Shown: in pieces, positions 16,605 to 25,056 of the stretch
Position numbering within the stretch: position 1 is the first letter of the stretch
Layout: every line of letters begins with the position of its first letter
Assembly (NCBI RefSeq): GCF_009498525.1
Contig: NZ_QSNT01000003.1
Span: 971,671 to 1,035,670, forward strand
DNA: 64,000 nucleotides
Reading direction: 5' to 3'
Source of the DNA: Rhizobium sp. ICMP 5592
GTDB lineage: Bacteria > Pseudomonadota > Alphaproteobacteria > Rhizobiales > Rhizobiaceae
Translations under genes and position numbers: made by a program
Notes under the pieces: model-generated
Databases searched by the model: none
The model's input: only the letters and a program-made list of their open reading frames with translations
Told to the model about the DNA's origin: nothing

Positions 16605-17458
16605 GCATCTGCCTCCGCTATCACCTGTTTTACGCGGTTGAAACGCGAGAGATAGCCCGGCTCCACCGTGATCTCATCCGCCCCATAGTCTGAGTAAGCT
16701 TCGAAACTGAGCTCAATGAGTTTCTCCAGCGAGATGAGCTTGTACTCGCCGAAAACCTTGAACATGTACGAGCCGCGAACCCCGAACAATTCGCCTATTT
16801 CGGGATATACCGGAAGGCAAACACCATTCACGATTGTGTCGAAAGGCACCAGATCCGTCTTGTGCGTCTCGATGCCGCGATTCCTGAGGAATGTACGGGC
16901 GACATCAAGGATTGGGTGAGCCTTGGGATGCGCCAGGCTATGCATGAAACTCTCGCCGCGCGTCCAGCGCCTGAAGGGGTTGGTCATATCCATCCCGAAG
17001 ACAGCGAAGGTGGAGATGAGTCTGTCTCTCGCCGGCTCCCAGCGCGAGAAGAAGCCGCTTTGCTCGTATATGTCGCGACGAAACAGCCTTTGGGTCTTCT
17101 CGATGCTGAGCCCCGCCTGGAAGGCTGCGAGAATGATCATCGACTGATTGGCGGCCAGAGGCTTGTAGATACGTTCGCCGCGTGCGCAAGCGAAGCAAAA
17201 ATCCGGATGGTAGGCGTCGAACTCCAGATTCGGAATCTTGTGCAGATTTTCCACCGATGAAAAGTCATATCCCATCAGCTCGGCTATGGGATTTATGATC
17301 AGCCTATCGTATTTCGGAATCTTCTCGGCGTAATCCGCCATTTCCCTCTTGAATTGCCAAACATCAACACAATCAAGATCAAAACTGTCGCTCAACAACT
17401 GCAATGAACGCGCAAGCGCATAAGTATTGCAATTGGAAATCAACAACCAACGCTCCAC
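16601..17458 (-). CDS. WcbI-family putative polysaccharide acetyltransferase, copy 1
   Basis: 285 residues from the GTG at 17458, which has AGGGGG 6 bases upstream and aligns with the start of copy 2; another GTG at 17476 lies upstream of that site. The N-terminal motif is LLISNCNTYALARSLQLL with Cys10, the residue proposed as catalytic in WcbI. The segment FDAYHPDFCFACARG carries the conserved histidine (His84). Further matches to copy 2 are FRRDIYEQSGFFSRWEPARD and GSYMFKVFGEYKLISLEKLI. It is the first gene of the three-gene cassette. No glycosyltransferase or capsule gene is nearby, so its acceptor is unknown. Confidence 0.77.
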   Translation of the reverse strand: MERWLLISNCNTYALARSLQLLSDSFDLDCVDVWQFKREMADYAEKIPKYDRLIINPIAELMGYDFSSVENLHKIPNLEFDAYHPDFCFACARGERIYKPLAANQSMIILAAFQAGLSIEKTQRLFRRDIYEQSGFFSRWEPARDRLISTFAVFGMDMTNPFRRWTRGESFMHSLAHPKAHPILDVARTFLRNRGIETHKTDLVPFDTIVNGVCLPVYPEIGELFGVRGSYMFKVFGEYKLISLEKLIELSFEAYSDYGADEITVEPGYLSRFNRVKQVIAEADA

Positions 17459-17876
17459 GGCGCGCCCCCTAAGCACAGGCCAGTTTCCAGCAGCCTCGCC
17501 ATCGCGTGTCGGATTTCGAATAAATAGCCCCTACTCTATTCGAATATTGCGACGTGGAAGCACCAACAGAGAAACCTCCGAGAAAGACGGAGGTTTATTC
17601 TCCAGATATCTCAGCGTTAAGTCATGGAATCTCCAACACCATTTGAGCGTTGAAACGAGTAAACTTGCTATGGACAAGCAATTCTATACAGATAACGTCG
17701 GCCCCAGTCGGCTAACGCCACATCATTATGGAACGTCTCGTATTTCGGTCAGTGAGGCATGAATTTACCGCTTGAAAATGCAAGCGGTCGCGGCCGTGTC
17801 GTCCAACCGCACGACAGGAAGGCATTGGGGCCAGGCATGCGAGACTCGAGTTCAACCACGGCGCGCGGAAATCCGG
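17459..17876. other. Intergenic region upstream of the WcbI cassette with two inverted repeats
   Basis: No protein gene is supported. It holds TTCGAATA/TATTCGAA (17515-17544, 14-base spacer) and a hairpin AAACCTCCG/CGGAGGTTT (17572-17596). The rest, to the HxlR stop, shows nothing recognisable. The promoter of the minus-strand cassette should lie here. Confidence 0.5.
17572..17602 (+). terminator. Orphan terminator-like hairpin
   Basis: Perfect 9-base arms AAACCTCCG (17572-17580) and CGGAGGTTT (17588-17596) with a 7-base loop, then ATTCT. There is no annotated gene upstream on the plus strand, so it may end an unannotated short RNA or lie in the cassette's leader. Confidence 0.45.
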
Positions 17877-18302
17877 TCAGCGATCCCGTTCCCGCGCGTC
17901 GTAGCGGATGCGAGCCTCGATGATGTCCCGCTGATTGTTTTCCGTCCAGTTGACCAGCGACTGGATCGTTTCGTGCAAGGTGCAGCCGAGCGACGTCAGC
18001 CTGTATTCGACGCGTGGCGGCACCACCGGAAACACCGTGCGTTCGACGATGCCATCGCGCTCCAGATGGCGCAAAGTATTGGTCAGCATCCGCTGGCTGA
18101 CGCCATCGATGCTCCTCTTCAATTCCGTGAACCGAAGCGTGCGCTTTTCAAGCAGGGCAATGACCAGCAGCGACCACTTATCGGCGATCCTGTCGAGGAT
18201 CTGCCGGACTTCGCAGCCCTCGCGCTGATCCCATTGGAGAATGTCGTAGCCCTCGTCGGTGCTGCCGCAATCACTCGGTGAGTTTGAAGTGCCTTCTTCC
18301 AT
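17877..18302 (-). CDS. HxlR-family transcriptional regulator
   Basis: 141 residues with the HxlR winged helix: a redox-placed cysteine in REGCEVRQILDRIADKWSLL, TLRFTELKRSIDGVSQRMLT, NTLRHLERDGIVERTVFPVV and PPRVEYRLTSLG. HxlR/YodB-type proteins sense reactive aldehydes, quinones or oxidants, often through this cysteine, and control a divergent detoxification gene. Here the divergent neighbour is an MFS exporter, and a 7-5-7 inverted repeat sits between them, so repression of both genes is likely. Confidence 0.88.
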   Translation of the reverse strand: MEEGTSNSPSDCGSTDEGYDILQWDQREGCEVRQILDRIADKWSLLVIALLEKRTLRFTELKRSIDGVSQRMLTNTLRHLERDGIVERTVFPVVPPRVEYRLTSLGCTLHETIQSLVNWTENNQRDIIEARIRYDARERDR

Positions 18303-18330
18303 GGGTTCGGAATATGCCTTACCTCAATGA

Positions 18331-18349
18331 CAGTTACAAGAAGTAACTG
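18331..18349. promoter_or_regulatory. Inverted repeat, probable HxlR operator
   Basis: CAGTTAC-AAGAA-GTAACTG, perfect 7-base arms with a 5-base spacer, lies in the 112-base gap between the divergent hxlR-type and MFS genes, 28 bases before the regulator start. HxlR-family dimers bind palindromes of this type. Confidence 0.6.
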
Positions 18350-18414
18350 GCAGGCATCCTAGTAATTGACCTGCCATTTCCATACTGTGTCATCAAACGT
18401 GAGGGCATATACCC

Positions 18415-19836
18415 ATGTCGACCCTATCTCACACCTCGACTTCGCAAGCGCCGATGAGCGGAGGGGCGAGAGGCGCCCTGCTCGTCCTGTGCGGAGCGAT
18501 TTTCCTCGAAGGCATCGATGTCGCGATGCTGAACGTCGCCCTGCCGGCGATCCGCGCCGAATTGGGCCTCTCGACCACAACGCTCAGCGCCGTCGTCAGC
18601 TCCTATGTGCTCGGCTATGCCGGCTTCATGCTGCTCGGCGGCCGCGCGGCCGACATTTTCGGCAAGCGGCGGGTATTTCTCTCCGCGCTGGCCGTGTTCA
18701 TCGCCTTCTCGGGTCTCGGCGGTTTTGCCACCGAAGGCTGGATGTTGCTGACGGCGCGCTTCGTCACCGGCATCGCCTCGGCCTTCATGACGCCGGCCGG
18801 CCTGGCACTGATCATGACGAACTTCCCGGAGGGGCCGCAACGCAACAAGGCGGTGTTGATTTACGCCGGCACGGCTGCCGGAGGCTTTTCGCTGGGGCTT
18901 GTCGCCGGTGGCCTGCTTGCCGCCATCGACTGGCGGTGGGTGTTTTTCGCGCCGGTCATTCTTGCCAGCCTCATCTTCATCCTGACGCCGCGCTTGGTGG
19001 CCGACGACCATCAAAGGGACGATAGCCAGCGCTTCGATATGCTGGGCGCCATCATCCTCGCCGGCGCCATGCTGACCGCCGCCTATGGCGTGACACGGCT
19101 CGAAAACCCCACACATGGCCTGGAGTGGACGCTTGCCGCCTTTGCCGCGAGTGCAATTCTCTGGATTGCCTTTATCGCCATCCAGCGCAAGGTTGCAATG
19201 CCGCTGGTGCGGCTTGGCATCCTGCGCTCGCGCTCGCTCGTCCGTGCCAATCTCGGCGCCCTGTTCTTCGCCGGCTCGTTCTTCGGCTTCCAGTTTCTGG
19301 TGTCGCTCTACCTGCAGGAGCTGATGGGCTGGACATCGCTGCAAACAAGCCTTGCACTGCTGGCGATCGGCGCCGACGCTATCCTCGCTCCGACTGTGAC
19401 GCCGTGGCTGGTCAATCGCTTCGGCAATATCAAGGTCATTTTCGGCGGCGTGCTGCTGGCTGCATTTTCCTATGCCTGGTTCCTGCAGGTGAGCCTCGAT
19501 TGGACCTATGCAGCGATGTTCCCCTCGATGATCCTGCTTGGCCTGGCATTCTCGCTCGCCTATGGCCCGCTGACCATTCTGGCAACGGACGGGATCGACG
19601 AAAGCGAGCAGGGTCTCGCCAGCGGCCTCGTGAACACGGCCTTCCAGTTCGGCGCGGCGCTCGGACTGTCGGCGGCAAGCGCCGTCGGCGTTCTGGCACT
19701 TGGCGCGGAAACCGACACCGACGCTCGCCTCGAAGCCCTGCGATTGGCGTTGCTCGTGCCCGTGGTCGCAACCATCATCGGCCTCGCCGTGACCGCGACG
19801 GGATTGGGTCCATGGCGAAAGCCTGTTCACGGATGA
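18415..19836 (+). CDS. MFS efflux transporter, DHA2-like
   Basis: 473 residues with 14 apparent hydrophobic segments. Motif A-like LGGRAADIFGKRRVFLSAL follows the second helix, with VTGIASAFMTPAGLALIMTN later. It begins right after a short Ser/Thr-rich cytoplasmic tail, and GAGGG precedes the ATG. Proteins of this kind export drugs or toxic metabolites by proton antiport. Divergence from the HxlR regulator suggests induction by electrophiles or oxidants. The substrate is unknown. Confidence 0.87.
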   Translation: MSTLSHTSTSQAPMSGGARGALLVLCGAIFLEGIDVAMLNVALPAIRAELGLSTTTLSAVVSSYVLGYAGFMLLGGRAADIFGKRRVFLSALAVFIAFSGLGGFATEGWMLLTARFVTGIASAFMTPAGLALIMTNFPEGPQRNKAVLIYAGTAAGGFSLGLVAGGLLAAIDWRWVFFAPVILASLIFILTPRLVADDHQRDDSQRFDMLGAIILAGAMLTAAYGVTRLENPTHGLEWTLAAFAASAILWIAFIAIQRKVAMPLVRLGILRSRSLVRANLGALFFAGSFFGFQFLVSLYLQELMGWTSLQTSLALLAIGADAILAPTVTPWLVNRFGNIKVIFGGVLLAAFSYAWFLQVSLDWTYAAMFPSMILLGLAFSLAYGPLTILATDGIDESEQGLASGLVNTAFQFGAALGLSAASAVGVLALGAETDTDARLEALRLALLVPVVATIIGLAVTATGLGPWRKPVHG

Positions 19837-19888
19837 GCGATATCACCCGATTGCACCGATATCAGGAACGGTGATCCCGGTGGAAGGA

Positions 19889-20281
19889 CTACTGATTTTG
19901 CCCGACGCGCTTTTCGAGTTCGAGCGTACGTGCGGTCAAATCGTCCAGCTCAAACCCTTGAGCCACAAGAAAGGCCCCCGATCCATTGTTGGGATCGGCG
20001 GCCAGACGGTGCCCTTCCCGCAAGTGATGCTTTAGCCAAGCGCGCTGCTCACCCTGCAACCGCACGCGTTCGGCGCCATGTTCGCGATGGATCAGGATAT
20101 TGTAGGCCGCATTCAATCTGGCATCGAACTTGTCGATCTCGACTTGCCCGCATTTCAGCATTTCTGTTGTGACGCCGTCAGACCGATCGACGCACGCTTT
20201 CATTTCGTCGTCACTCTGCGCCATCGCGGGATGAGGCACTATCATGGCGACAATTCCGAGAAGGAAAACATATCGGAGCAT
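19889..20281 (-). CDS. Secreted LprI/DUF1311-like protein
   Basis: 130 residues. A signal peptide (MLRYVFLLGIVAMIVPHPAMA, cleavage before QSDD) precedes a mature domain with two spaced cysteines (MKACVDRSDGVTTEMLKCGQ), LNAAYNILI and LQGEQRAWLKHHLREG. The pattern, with a Q-R-x-W region, matches the lysozyme-inhibitor-LprI N-terminal (DUF1311) family. Some relatives inhibit host lysozyme; the role here is unproven. It stands alone, converging with the MFS gene. Confidence 0.72.
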   Translation of the reverse strand: MLRYVFLLGIVAMIVPHPAMAQSDDEMKACVDRSDGVTTEMLKCGQVEIDKFDARLNAAYNILIHREHGAERVRLQGEQRAWLKHHLREGHRLAADPNNGSGAFLVAQGFELDDLTARTLELEKRVGQNQ

Positions 20282-20605
20282 GGAAGCAGTTCCTTGATCT
20301 CAAAACCGGAATGCAGATTTGGATGTGTCTGTATCGGCACGCTAGACGATGCCTGCTTTCAAGACGCAGCAAAGCTAACCCCAAGGCCGATACGCGGCGC
20401 ATGGCCGTCGCCTAACAGCAAATATGCGAGCCTTGCCTTGGGTCAAGATGCGTCATTCCGCCACAAGCGATTCGAACTTTTTCACCGCCGATCACCGCCG
20501 CTACAACGCTTTTTCGCCTGTTGGCTATCTGCCACCCCACGCGCGGACATAGCTCTGGCGTCAATAGGCAGCAATTTCGATGTTGCGTTGTGGAGATGAA
20601 AGAAA
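20282..20605. other. Intergenic region, no gene seen
   Basis: About 324 bases between the LprI-like gene and the tRNA. It must contain the promoter of the LprI-like gene. I see no convincing reading frame, repeat or RNA structure. Confidence 0.5.
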
Positions 20606-20682
20606 TGGCGCACCCGAAGAGATTCGAACTCCTGACCCCCAGATTCGTAGTCTGGTGCTCTATCCAGCTGAGCTACGGGTGC
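20606..20682 (-). tRNA. tRNA-Arg (anticodon ACG)
   Basis: The minus strand folds as a full cloverleaf. Acceptor arms GCACCCG / CGGGTGC are followed by discriminator G and an encoded CCA. The D arm is AGCTCAGCTGGATAGAGC. The anticodon arm CCAGA-CTACGAA-TCTGG gives anticodon ACG, which is converted to ICG by TadA in bacteria and reads CGU/CGC/CGA. The T arm contains GTTCGAATC. Length with CCA is 77. Confidence 0.97.
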
Positions 20683-20806
20683 GTGGCCGAGACGGTGTAA
20701 TCCGTTGGCGTGGCGGTTCTCTAAAGCGTCCTTCCGGGGAATGCAAGTGGGTTTCTGAAAAAGATCGCGATTTTCACAGGAGCGGAGGCGAAGAAGCTGA
20801 AAAAGC

Positions 20807-22327
20807 TCAGCTTTCGTGAGCGCTGCGGCTGCGGTAATCGTCAAGCGAAACCGGGCGGTCCGGTATTTCGATGCGAAACTGCGTGCCGGCAGCGGGTTTT
20901 TCCACCAGCGCAATGGTGCCGCCATGGGCAAGCACCAGCTCGCGGGCAATCGCCAGGCCAAGGCCCGTGCCGCCGGAGCGCGCGGAGCCACGGAAGGCTG
21001 TAAACAGGTTTTCCCGTGCCTTCTGCGGCATGCCCGGGCCGGTGTCGTCGACAGTGATGCCGACGACACTGCCGATGCGGTGCCCCGAAACCGTGATGCG
21101 GCGAATGCTGTCGGGTTCCGAATCGCCGAAAGCAACCAGCGCCTGATGGGCGTTGCGGCAGAGATTGTGGATAACGCGGAACAGTTGTTCGCTATCGGCA
21201 TCGACGACCAGTTCCTGGCTCACCTGCTCAACGAACTCGATGCCGCCATCGGGATCGATCGCCAGGATATCGCGCACCTCGTCGATCAGCTCGTGCAGGT
21301 GCACCCGCCGGCGGCGCGGCGCTGATTCGGAGGTCTGGCCGTAAGAGAGAACCTCGGTCGTGTAACCGACGGCGCGGTCGATGGTACGCAAAAGCTTCGG
21401 CGCGAAGCGCTTGACCATGGGGTCGTCAACATCGACCAGCCGGTCCGACATCAGTTGCGCCGCCGACAGGATGTTGCGCATGTCGTGATTGATCTTCGAC
21501 ACGGCAAGACCGAGGGCGGCGAGGTTCTTCTGCTGCTTCAGCGTCTTTTGCAGTTGCGACTGCATGGAGGCGAGATGGCGGCCAGCCACGGCAAGTTCGT
21601 CGCGTCCTTCGTCCGGCACCAGCACGCGGCTCGGATCTTCCGGATCGTCGGAATAGGCCTGCATGCTGTCGGTCAGCCGGCGGATCGGGCCGATCATCAT
21701 GCGGTTGATGGCAAAAAAGATCAGGGTCGCGGTGAACAGCGAAATCAGGATCGACATCAGGAAGACGCTGCCGGAATAGGCGAGCATGGCATTGCGCAAG
21801 CGCGTGTCCTTCAGCACCACCTCGATGCCGGTGCCGGTATCGCCACCGACCGGGCCGAAGACGCGGATGATCCGGTTGCCGCCGAACAGCAGCGTATCCA
21901 GCGCATCACGCATGGCGGTCGGCAGGGAGACATTGCTCAGATCATACTGCTCATCGACCGAGGCCGGCATCTCGGCGGTCGCCAGCAGCCGCGAGGTTCC
22001 GTCCTTGCGCAGCACGATGGCGCGCGTGCCCGTCGCCATCAGCGTTTCCTTCTGAAGCGCGCGGGGGAGCTCCACCGGCTGCAGGCCGTCGATGACGGTG
22101 GCGGCAGCAGCAGCCGTGTTCAGCCGGTCTTCCAGCCAGCGCAGCCGCATATTGGCGACCGAGGGCACGAAGATCAGCACTTCGGCGAGCAGGATGAAGA
22201 TGATGGTAAGGATCAGGAGCTTGCCGGACAGGCCGCCGAAAATACCGGTCGGCCGGCAGAAACGGTCATGACCACGCACCTCGGCCTTGTTGGCCGTGCC
22301 GAGGTTCCTGTCCTGCTCACTATTCAT
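20807..22327 (-). CDS. Sensor histidine kinase (orphan)
   Basis: 506 residues from the ATG at 22327. Order: first membrane helix (LLILTIIFILLAEVLIFVPS, about 35-55), a periplasmic sensing region of about 130 residues, second helix (SGSVFLMSILISLFTATLIF), a HAMP linker (NRMMIGPIRRLTDSMQAYSD), the dimerisation helix with the phosphorylated histidine (VSKINHDMRNILSAAQLM), and a complete ATPase domain with N box (NLCRNAHQAL), G1 (VDDTGPGMP) and G2 (GGTGLGLAIA). No response regulator is beside it, so the partner must lie elsewhere. The signal is unknown. The upstream frame to 22432 lacks family sequence. Confidence 0.9.
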   Translation of the reverse strand: MNSEQDRNLGTANKAEVRGHDRFCRPTGIFGGLSGKLLILTIIFILLAEVLIFVPSVANMRLRWLEDRLNTAAAAATVIDGLQPVELPRALQKETLMATGTRAIVLRKDGTSRLLATAEMPASVDEQYDLSNVSLPTAMRDALDTLLFGGNRIIRVFGPVGGDTGTGIEVVLKDTRLRNAMLAYSGSVFLMSILISLFTATLIFFAINRMMIGPIRRLTDSMQAYSDDPEDPSRVLVPDEGRDELAVAGRHLASMQSQLQKTLKQQKNLAALGLAVSKINHDMRNILSAAQLMSDRLVDVDDPMVKRFAPKLLRTIDRAVGYTTEVLSYGQTSESAPRRRRVHLHELIDEVRDILAIDPDGGIEFVEQVSQELVVDADSEQLFRVIHNLCRNAHQALVAFGDSEPDSIRRITVSGHRIGSVVGITVDDTGPGMPQKARENLFTAFRGSARSGGTGLGLAIARELVLAHGGTIALVEKPAAGTQFRIEIPDRPVSLDDYRSRSAHES

Positions 22328-22496
22328 TTCAGCTGTCCCGCTTTGCTGCAAAGCGATCTGATGACGACATATCGGAGATGGATAATAGGGGATTGCGGCG
22401 CGTTTTCCAATCGCTTCCGTGGCAGACGGCAAGATTGGCTGTTGCAGGCGCGGGAAAGGTGCTGCCCCGCGCCCTTCCCGTCACAGTTTTGGCGGA

Positions 22497-24491
22497 TCAG
22501 AACTCCTGTGCTACCGCGCCGCCGCCAAAGGCGCTGGCGATCTTGCCGATCATGCGATGCGCCGGCGATGCCACGGCGCGATGGGTTTCCGCGCGCGCCG
22601 AGACCAGCGCGGATGCCGCTACGGTATCCGTGTCGACCTTGAAGCGGGCGACAAGGCGAACGAGGCCGTCGGCCTCCTCCGAAAGACGATGGGTGGCGGC
22701 CGAGGTTTCCTCGACCATGGCGGCGTTGCGTTGCGTCACCTCGTCCATCTGGTTGACGGCCTTGTTGACCTCGGTCAGGCCGGTTGCCTGCTCGCGGGCA
22801 GCCGTCGCGATCGAATGAATGTGATCGTTGATCTTCAGGACGCGCGCCTCGATGGTCGCCAGCGCCTCACCGGTTGCCTGCACCAGCTTGACACCCACCT
22901 GCACCTCACTGCCCGATTTGCTGATCAGGGCCTTGATATCCTTGGCGGCCGTGGCCGAGCGTTGCGCCAGCTCGCGCACTTCCTGGGCGACGACGGCGAA
23001 ACCCTTGCCGGCATCGCCGGCACGGGCGGCCTCGACGCCGGCATTCAGCGCCAGAAGATTGGTCTGGAAGGCGATCTCGTCGATGACGCCGATGATCTGG
23101 CTGATCTCGCCCGACGCCTGCTCGATGCGCCCCATGGCGTCGACGGCATTGCGCACAACCGTACCGGAGCGGGCGGCATCTTCCTTGGCATCCGTCACCA
23201 TGACGCTCGCCTCGCGCGCTCGTTCGGTCGAGTTTTGCACCACGGCGGTGATCTCGTCGAGCGCCGCCGAAGTCTCTTCCAGCGCGGCGGCCTGCTGCTC
23301 GGTGCGCCGCGACAGGTCGTCACTGGCATGGCCCAGTTCGCTGGTATTGGAATTGATCGAACCGGTCGTCTCGCGCACCTCGCGCATCGTGCTCTTCAGG
23401 GTCGTGAGCGTGGCATTGACGTTCTGCTGCAGCTCGGCGAAGGCGCCCTGGAATTCGCCCCGCATGGTCTGGGTCAGGTCGCCGTCCGCAAGGCTCGCGA
23501 TGACGCGACGGACCTCGCTGGTGCCCGTATCCACGCTCACCAGGAGTTCGTTGATGTTGCCGGCGAAACGGTTGAGGTTGACGTCCTCGTAGTCCTTGTC
23601 GATGCGGCGGCTGAAATCGCCGGCCGCCGCCGCCGCCACGACGATCGACATGTCGGACTGCAGGTCGTCGTTCCTGGCGCGCATCGCCGTTTCCTCGGCA
23701 TTCATGCGCTGCACGGTCTTACCGTTCTGCTTGAATATATCGACGGCGGCCGCCATCTCGCCGATTTCATCCGCGCGCCCGGCAAAGGGAACCTCGACAT
23801 CGAAATTGCCGTCTGCCACGAGCTTGATGGTCTCCGTCACCTTGCGGATCGGGCGGCTCAGATGCACCACGCCGATATAGGTGCCGAGGCCGGCGCCCGC
23901 GGCGATACCCAACACCGTGATACCGAGCACGATCCAAAGGACCGTTTTCTGGAAAGCGTCGATTTCTGCGCCGATCGTCGCGAGCTCGGCCTTGTCAGCC
24001 TTGACGACGGTATCAATCTCGGCCTGGAAGGCCTTGCGGTTAGCGCGATTGGCCTCATTATTGCCCTGCTTGCTGGCGGCATCGGGACCGTCCGACAGTG
24101 CAAGCCTCACGGTCTCCGACCGGAATGTGCGGAACTCCTGGGCCCGATCCTGCAATTTGGCGAATTCCGCCTTCTGTGCCTCAGGAACCATTGGCGACCA
24201 GGTGGCAAATGTGCTGTCGATTTCGTCGAGATCCTTCATCAACCCATCGGCGAAGCCCTTGGCATCCTTGGCGGTGGCGGACGCATAGATGCCGCGCGCT
24301 TCCATAACCACGGCGGTCACGACACGGTTCAGATGCTCGCCCTGGTAGGCGCGGCTCGCTGCCTGTTCATAAGCCCGCATCTGCCGCTCATAGCGATGCA
24401 CGGCATAAAGAGCGGTTACGCCGATCAAAAGCGCGGCTCCGGCCATCACACATACAAGCAGATTAATCTTGCCACGAATCTTCAACGACAT
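22497..24491 (-). CDS. Methyl-accepting chemotaxis protein
   Basis: 664 residues from the ATG at 24491. First helix LLVCVMAGAALLIGVTALYA, a periplasmic four-helix-type domain (to about residue 185), second helix (VLWIVLGITVLGIAAGAGLG), HAMP (RPIRKVTETIKLVADGNFDV), a second HAMP-like unit (VRRVIASLADGDLTQTMRGE), then the signalling domain with the conserved hairpin IDEIAFQTNLLALNAGVEAA. It ends GGGAVAQEF without a clear CheR-binding pentapeptide. The AGGAGG site is only one base from this ATG but 7 bases from an in-frame TTG two codons later (24485), which may be the true start. It would signal to CheA at the pole; the ligand is unknown. Confidence 0.9.
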   Translation of the reverse strand: MSLKIRGKINLLVCVMAGAALLIGVTALYAVHRYERQMRAYEQAASRAYQGEHLNRVVTAVVMEARGIYASATAKDAKGFADGLMKDLDEIDSTFATWSPMVPEAQKAEFAKLQDRAQEFRTFRSETVRLALSDGPDAASKQGNNEANRANRKAFQAEIDTVVKADKAELATIGAEIDAFQKTVLWIVLGITVLGIAAGAGLGTYIGVVHLSRPIRKVTETIKLVADGNFDVEVPFAGRADEIGEMAAAVDIFKQNGKTVQRMNAEETAMRARNDDLQSDMSIVVAAAAAGDFSRRIDKDYEDVNLNRFAGNINELLVSVDTGTSEVRRVIASLADGDLTQTMRGEFQGAFAELQQNVNATLTTLKSTMREVRETTGSINSNTSELGHASDDLSRRTEQQAAALEETSAALDEITAVVQNSTERAREASVMVTDAKEDAARSGTVVRNAVDAMGRIEQASGEISQIIGVIDEIAFQTNLLALNAGVEAARAGDAGKGFAVVAQEVRELAQRSATAAKDIKALISKSGSEVQVGVKLVQATGEALATIEARVLKINDHIHSIATAAREQATGLTEVNKAVNQMDEVTQRNAAMVEETSAATHRLSEEADGLVRLVARFKVDTDTVAASALVSARAETHRAVASPAHRMIGKIASAFGGGAVAQEF

Positions 24492-24913
24492 GCCTCCTGG
24501 AAGCGGAAGCCATTCCCTCGAAAAAACTTGGGCTTTCCGCAATACCCCTAAATATCCACTAAAATCATTAATGTTATATTGCGCCATTTTTAATATAAAT
24601 TTCGAAACACTTTCTGATACTTAGTATATATTTAAAAATAACATTTTTAATATTATAAAATACAAAACTACCAGCTATCCGGAATTTCAATGCCTTTGCG
24701 CCGGCAAGACAAAACAGCGCTTCGACCCAGGACACAGGCTTTCAGGAATCTGCGGCGGTATAATTGACTTCCGGCGCCATGATCCGTATAAGCCCGCGCA
24801 CGTCCGGTCATGGAGCCTGCATTTGCGGGCCAAGTCCGTTCGTCATAATCAACAACGCTCCTTGCTTTTAAAGCAAAGCTCAAGAAGGGCCGCACTCCGC
24901 GGTATTCAAATAA
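24492..24913. other. AT-rich intergenic region between a chemoreceptor and rpmH
   Basis: The stretch 24575-24670 is very AT-rich and probably holds the chemoreceptor promoter. The right half holds the rpmH promoter (24764-24792) and a small perfect palindrome TTGCTTT-T-AAAGCAA (24862-24876) in the rpmH leader. No gene is supported. Confidence 0.55.
24764..24792 (+). promoter_or_regulatory. Sigma-70 promoter for rpmH-rnpA-yidC
   Basis: A good -35 box TTGACT (24764-24769) and -10 box TATAAG (24787-24792) are separated by exactly 17 bases. They lie 121 bases upstream of the rpmH start, so the ribosomal protein operon would have a long leader. Confidence 0.75.
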
Positions 24914-25048
24914 ATGAAGCGTACTTACCAACCATCCAAGCTTGTTCGCAAGCGTCGCCACGGTTTCCGTGCGCGCATGGCAACTGCTGGCGGCCGCAAG
25001 GTTCTTTCCGCCCGCCGTGCCCGCGGTCGCAAGCGTCTTTCGGCCTAA
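24914..25048 (+). CDS. rpmH: 50S ribosomal protein L34
   Basis: 44 residues, MKRTYQPSKLVRKRRHGFRA and ending GRKRLSA, an exact fit to bacterial L34. L34 is a small, very basic protein of the large ribosomal subunit, bound to 23S rRNA. It is followed 8 bases later by rnpA and yidC, the usual bacterial order. The strong promoter at 24764 drives the group. Confidence 0.98.
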   Translation: MKRTYQPSKLVRKRRHGFRARMATAGGRKVLSARRARGRKRLSA

Positions 25049-25056
25049 GGGCCGGA

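Noticed and set aside
20461..20682. Possible att site: GATTCGAACT near 20468 repeats part of the tRNA-Arg T arm
   Set aside because: The match is only about ten bases of a universally common tRNA segment, and there is no integrase or foreign DNA between.
22419..24551. 710-residue plus-strand frame opposite the first chemoreceptor
   Set aside because: Composition is that of an antisense shadow (His/Arg/Gly/Asp rich) and the minus-strand chemoreceptor is unmistakable.
24668..24961. Minus-strand frame over the rpmH leader
   Set aside because: It overlaps the rpmH promoter and gene and has no family similarity.
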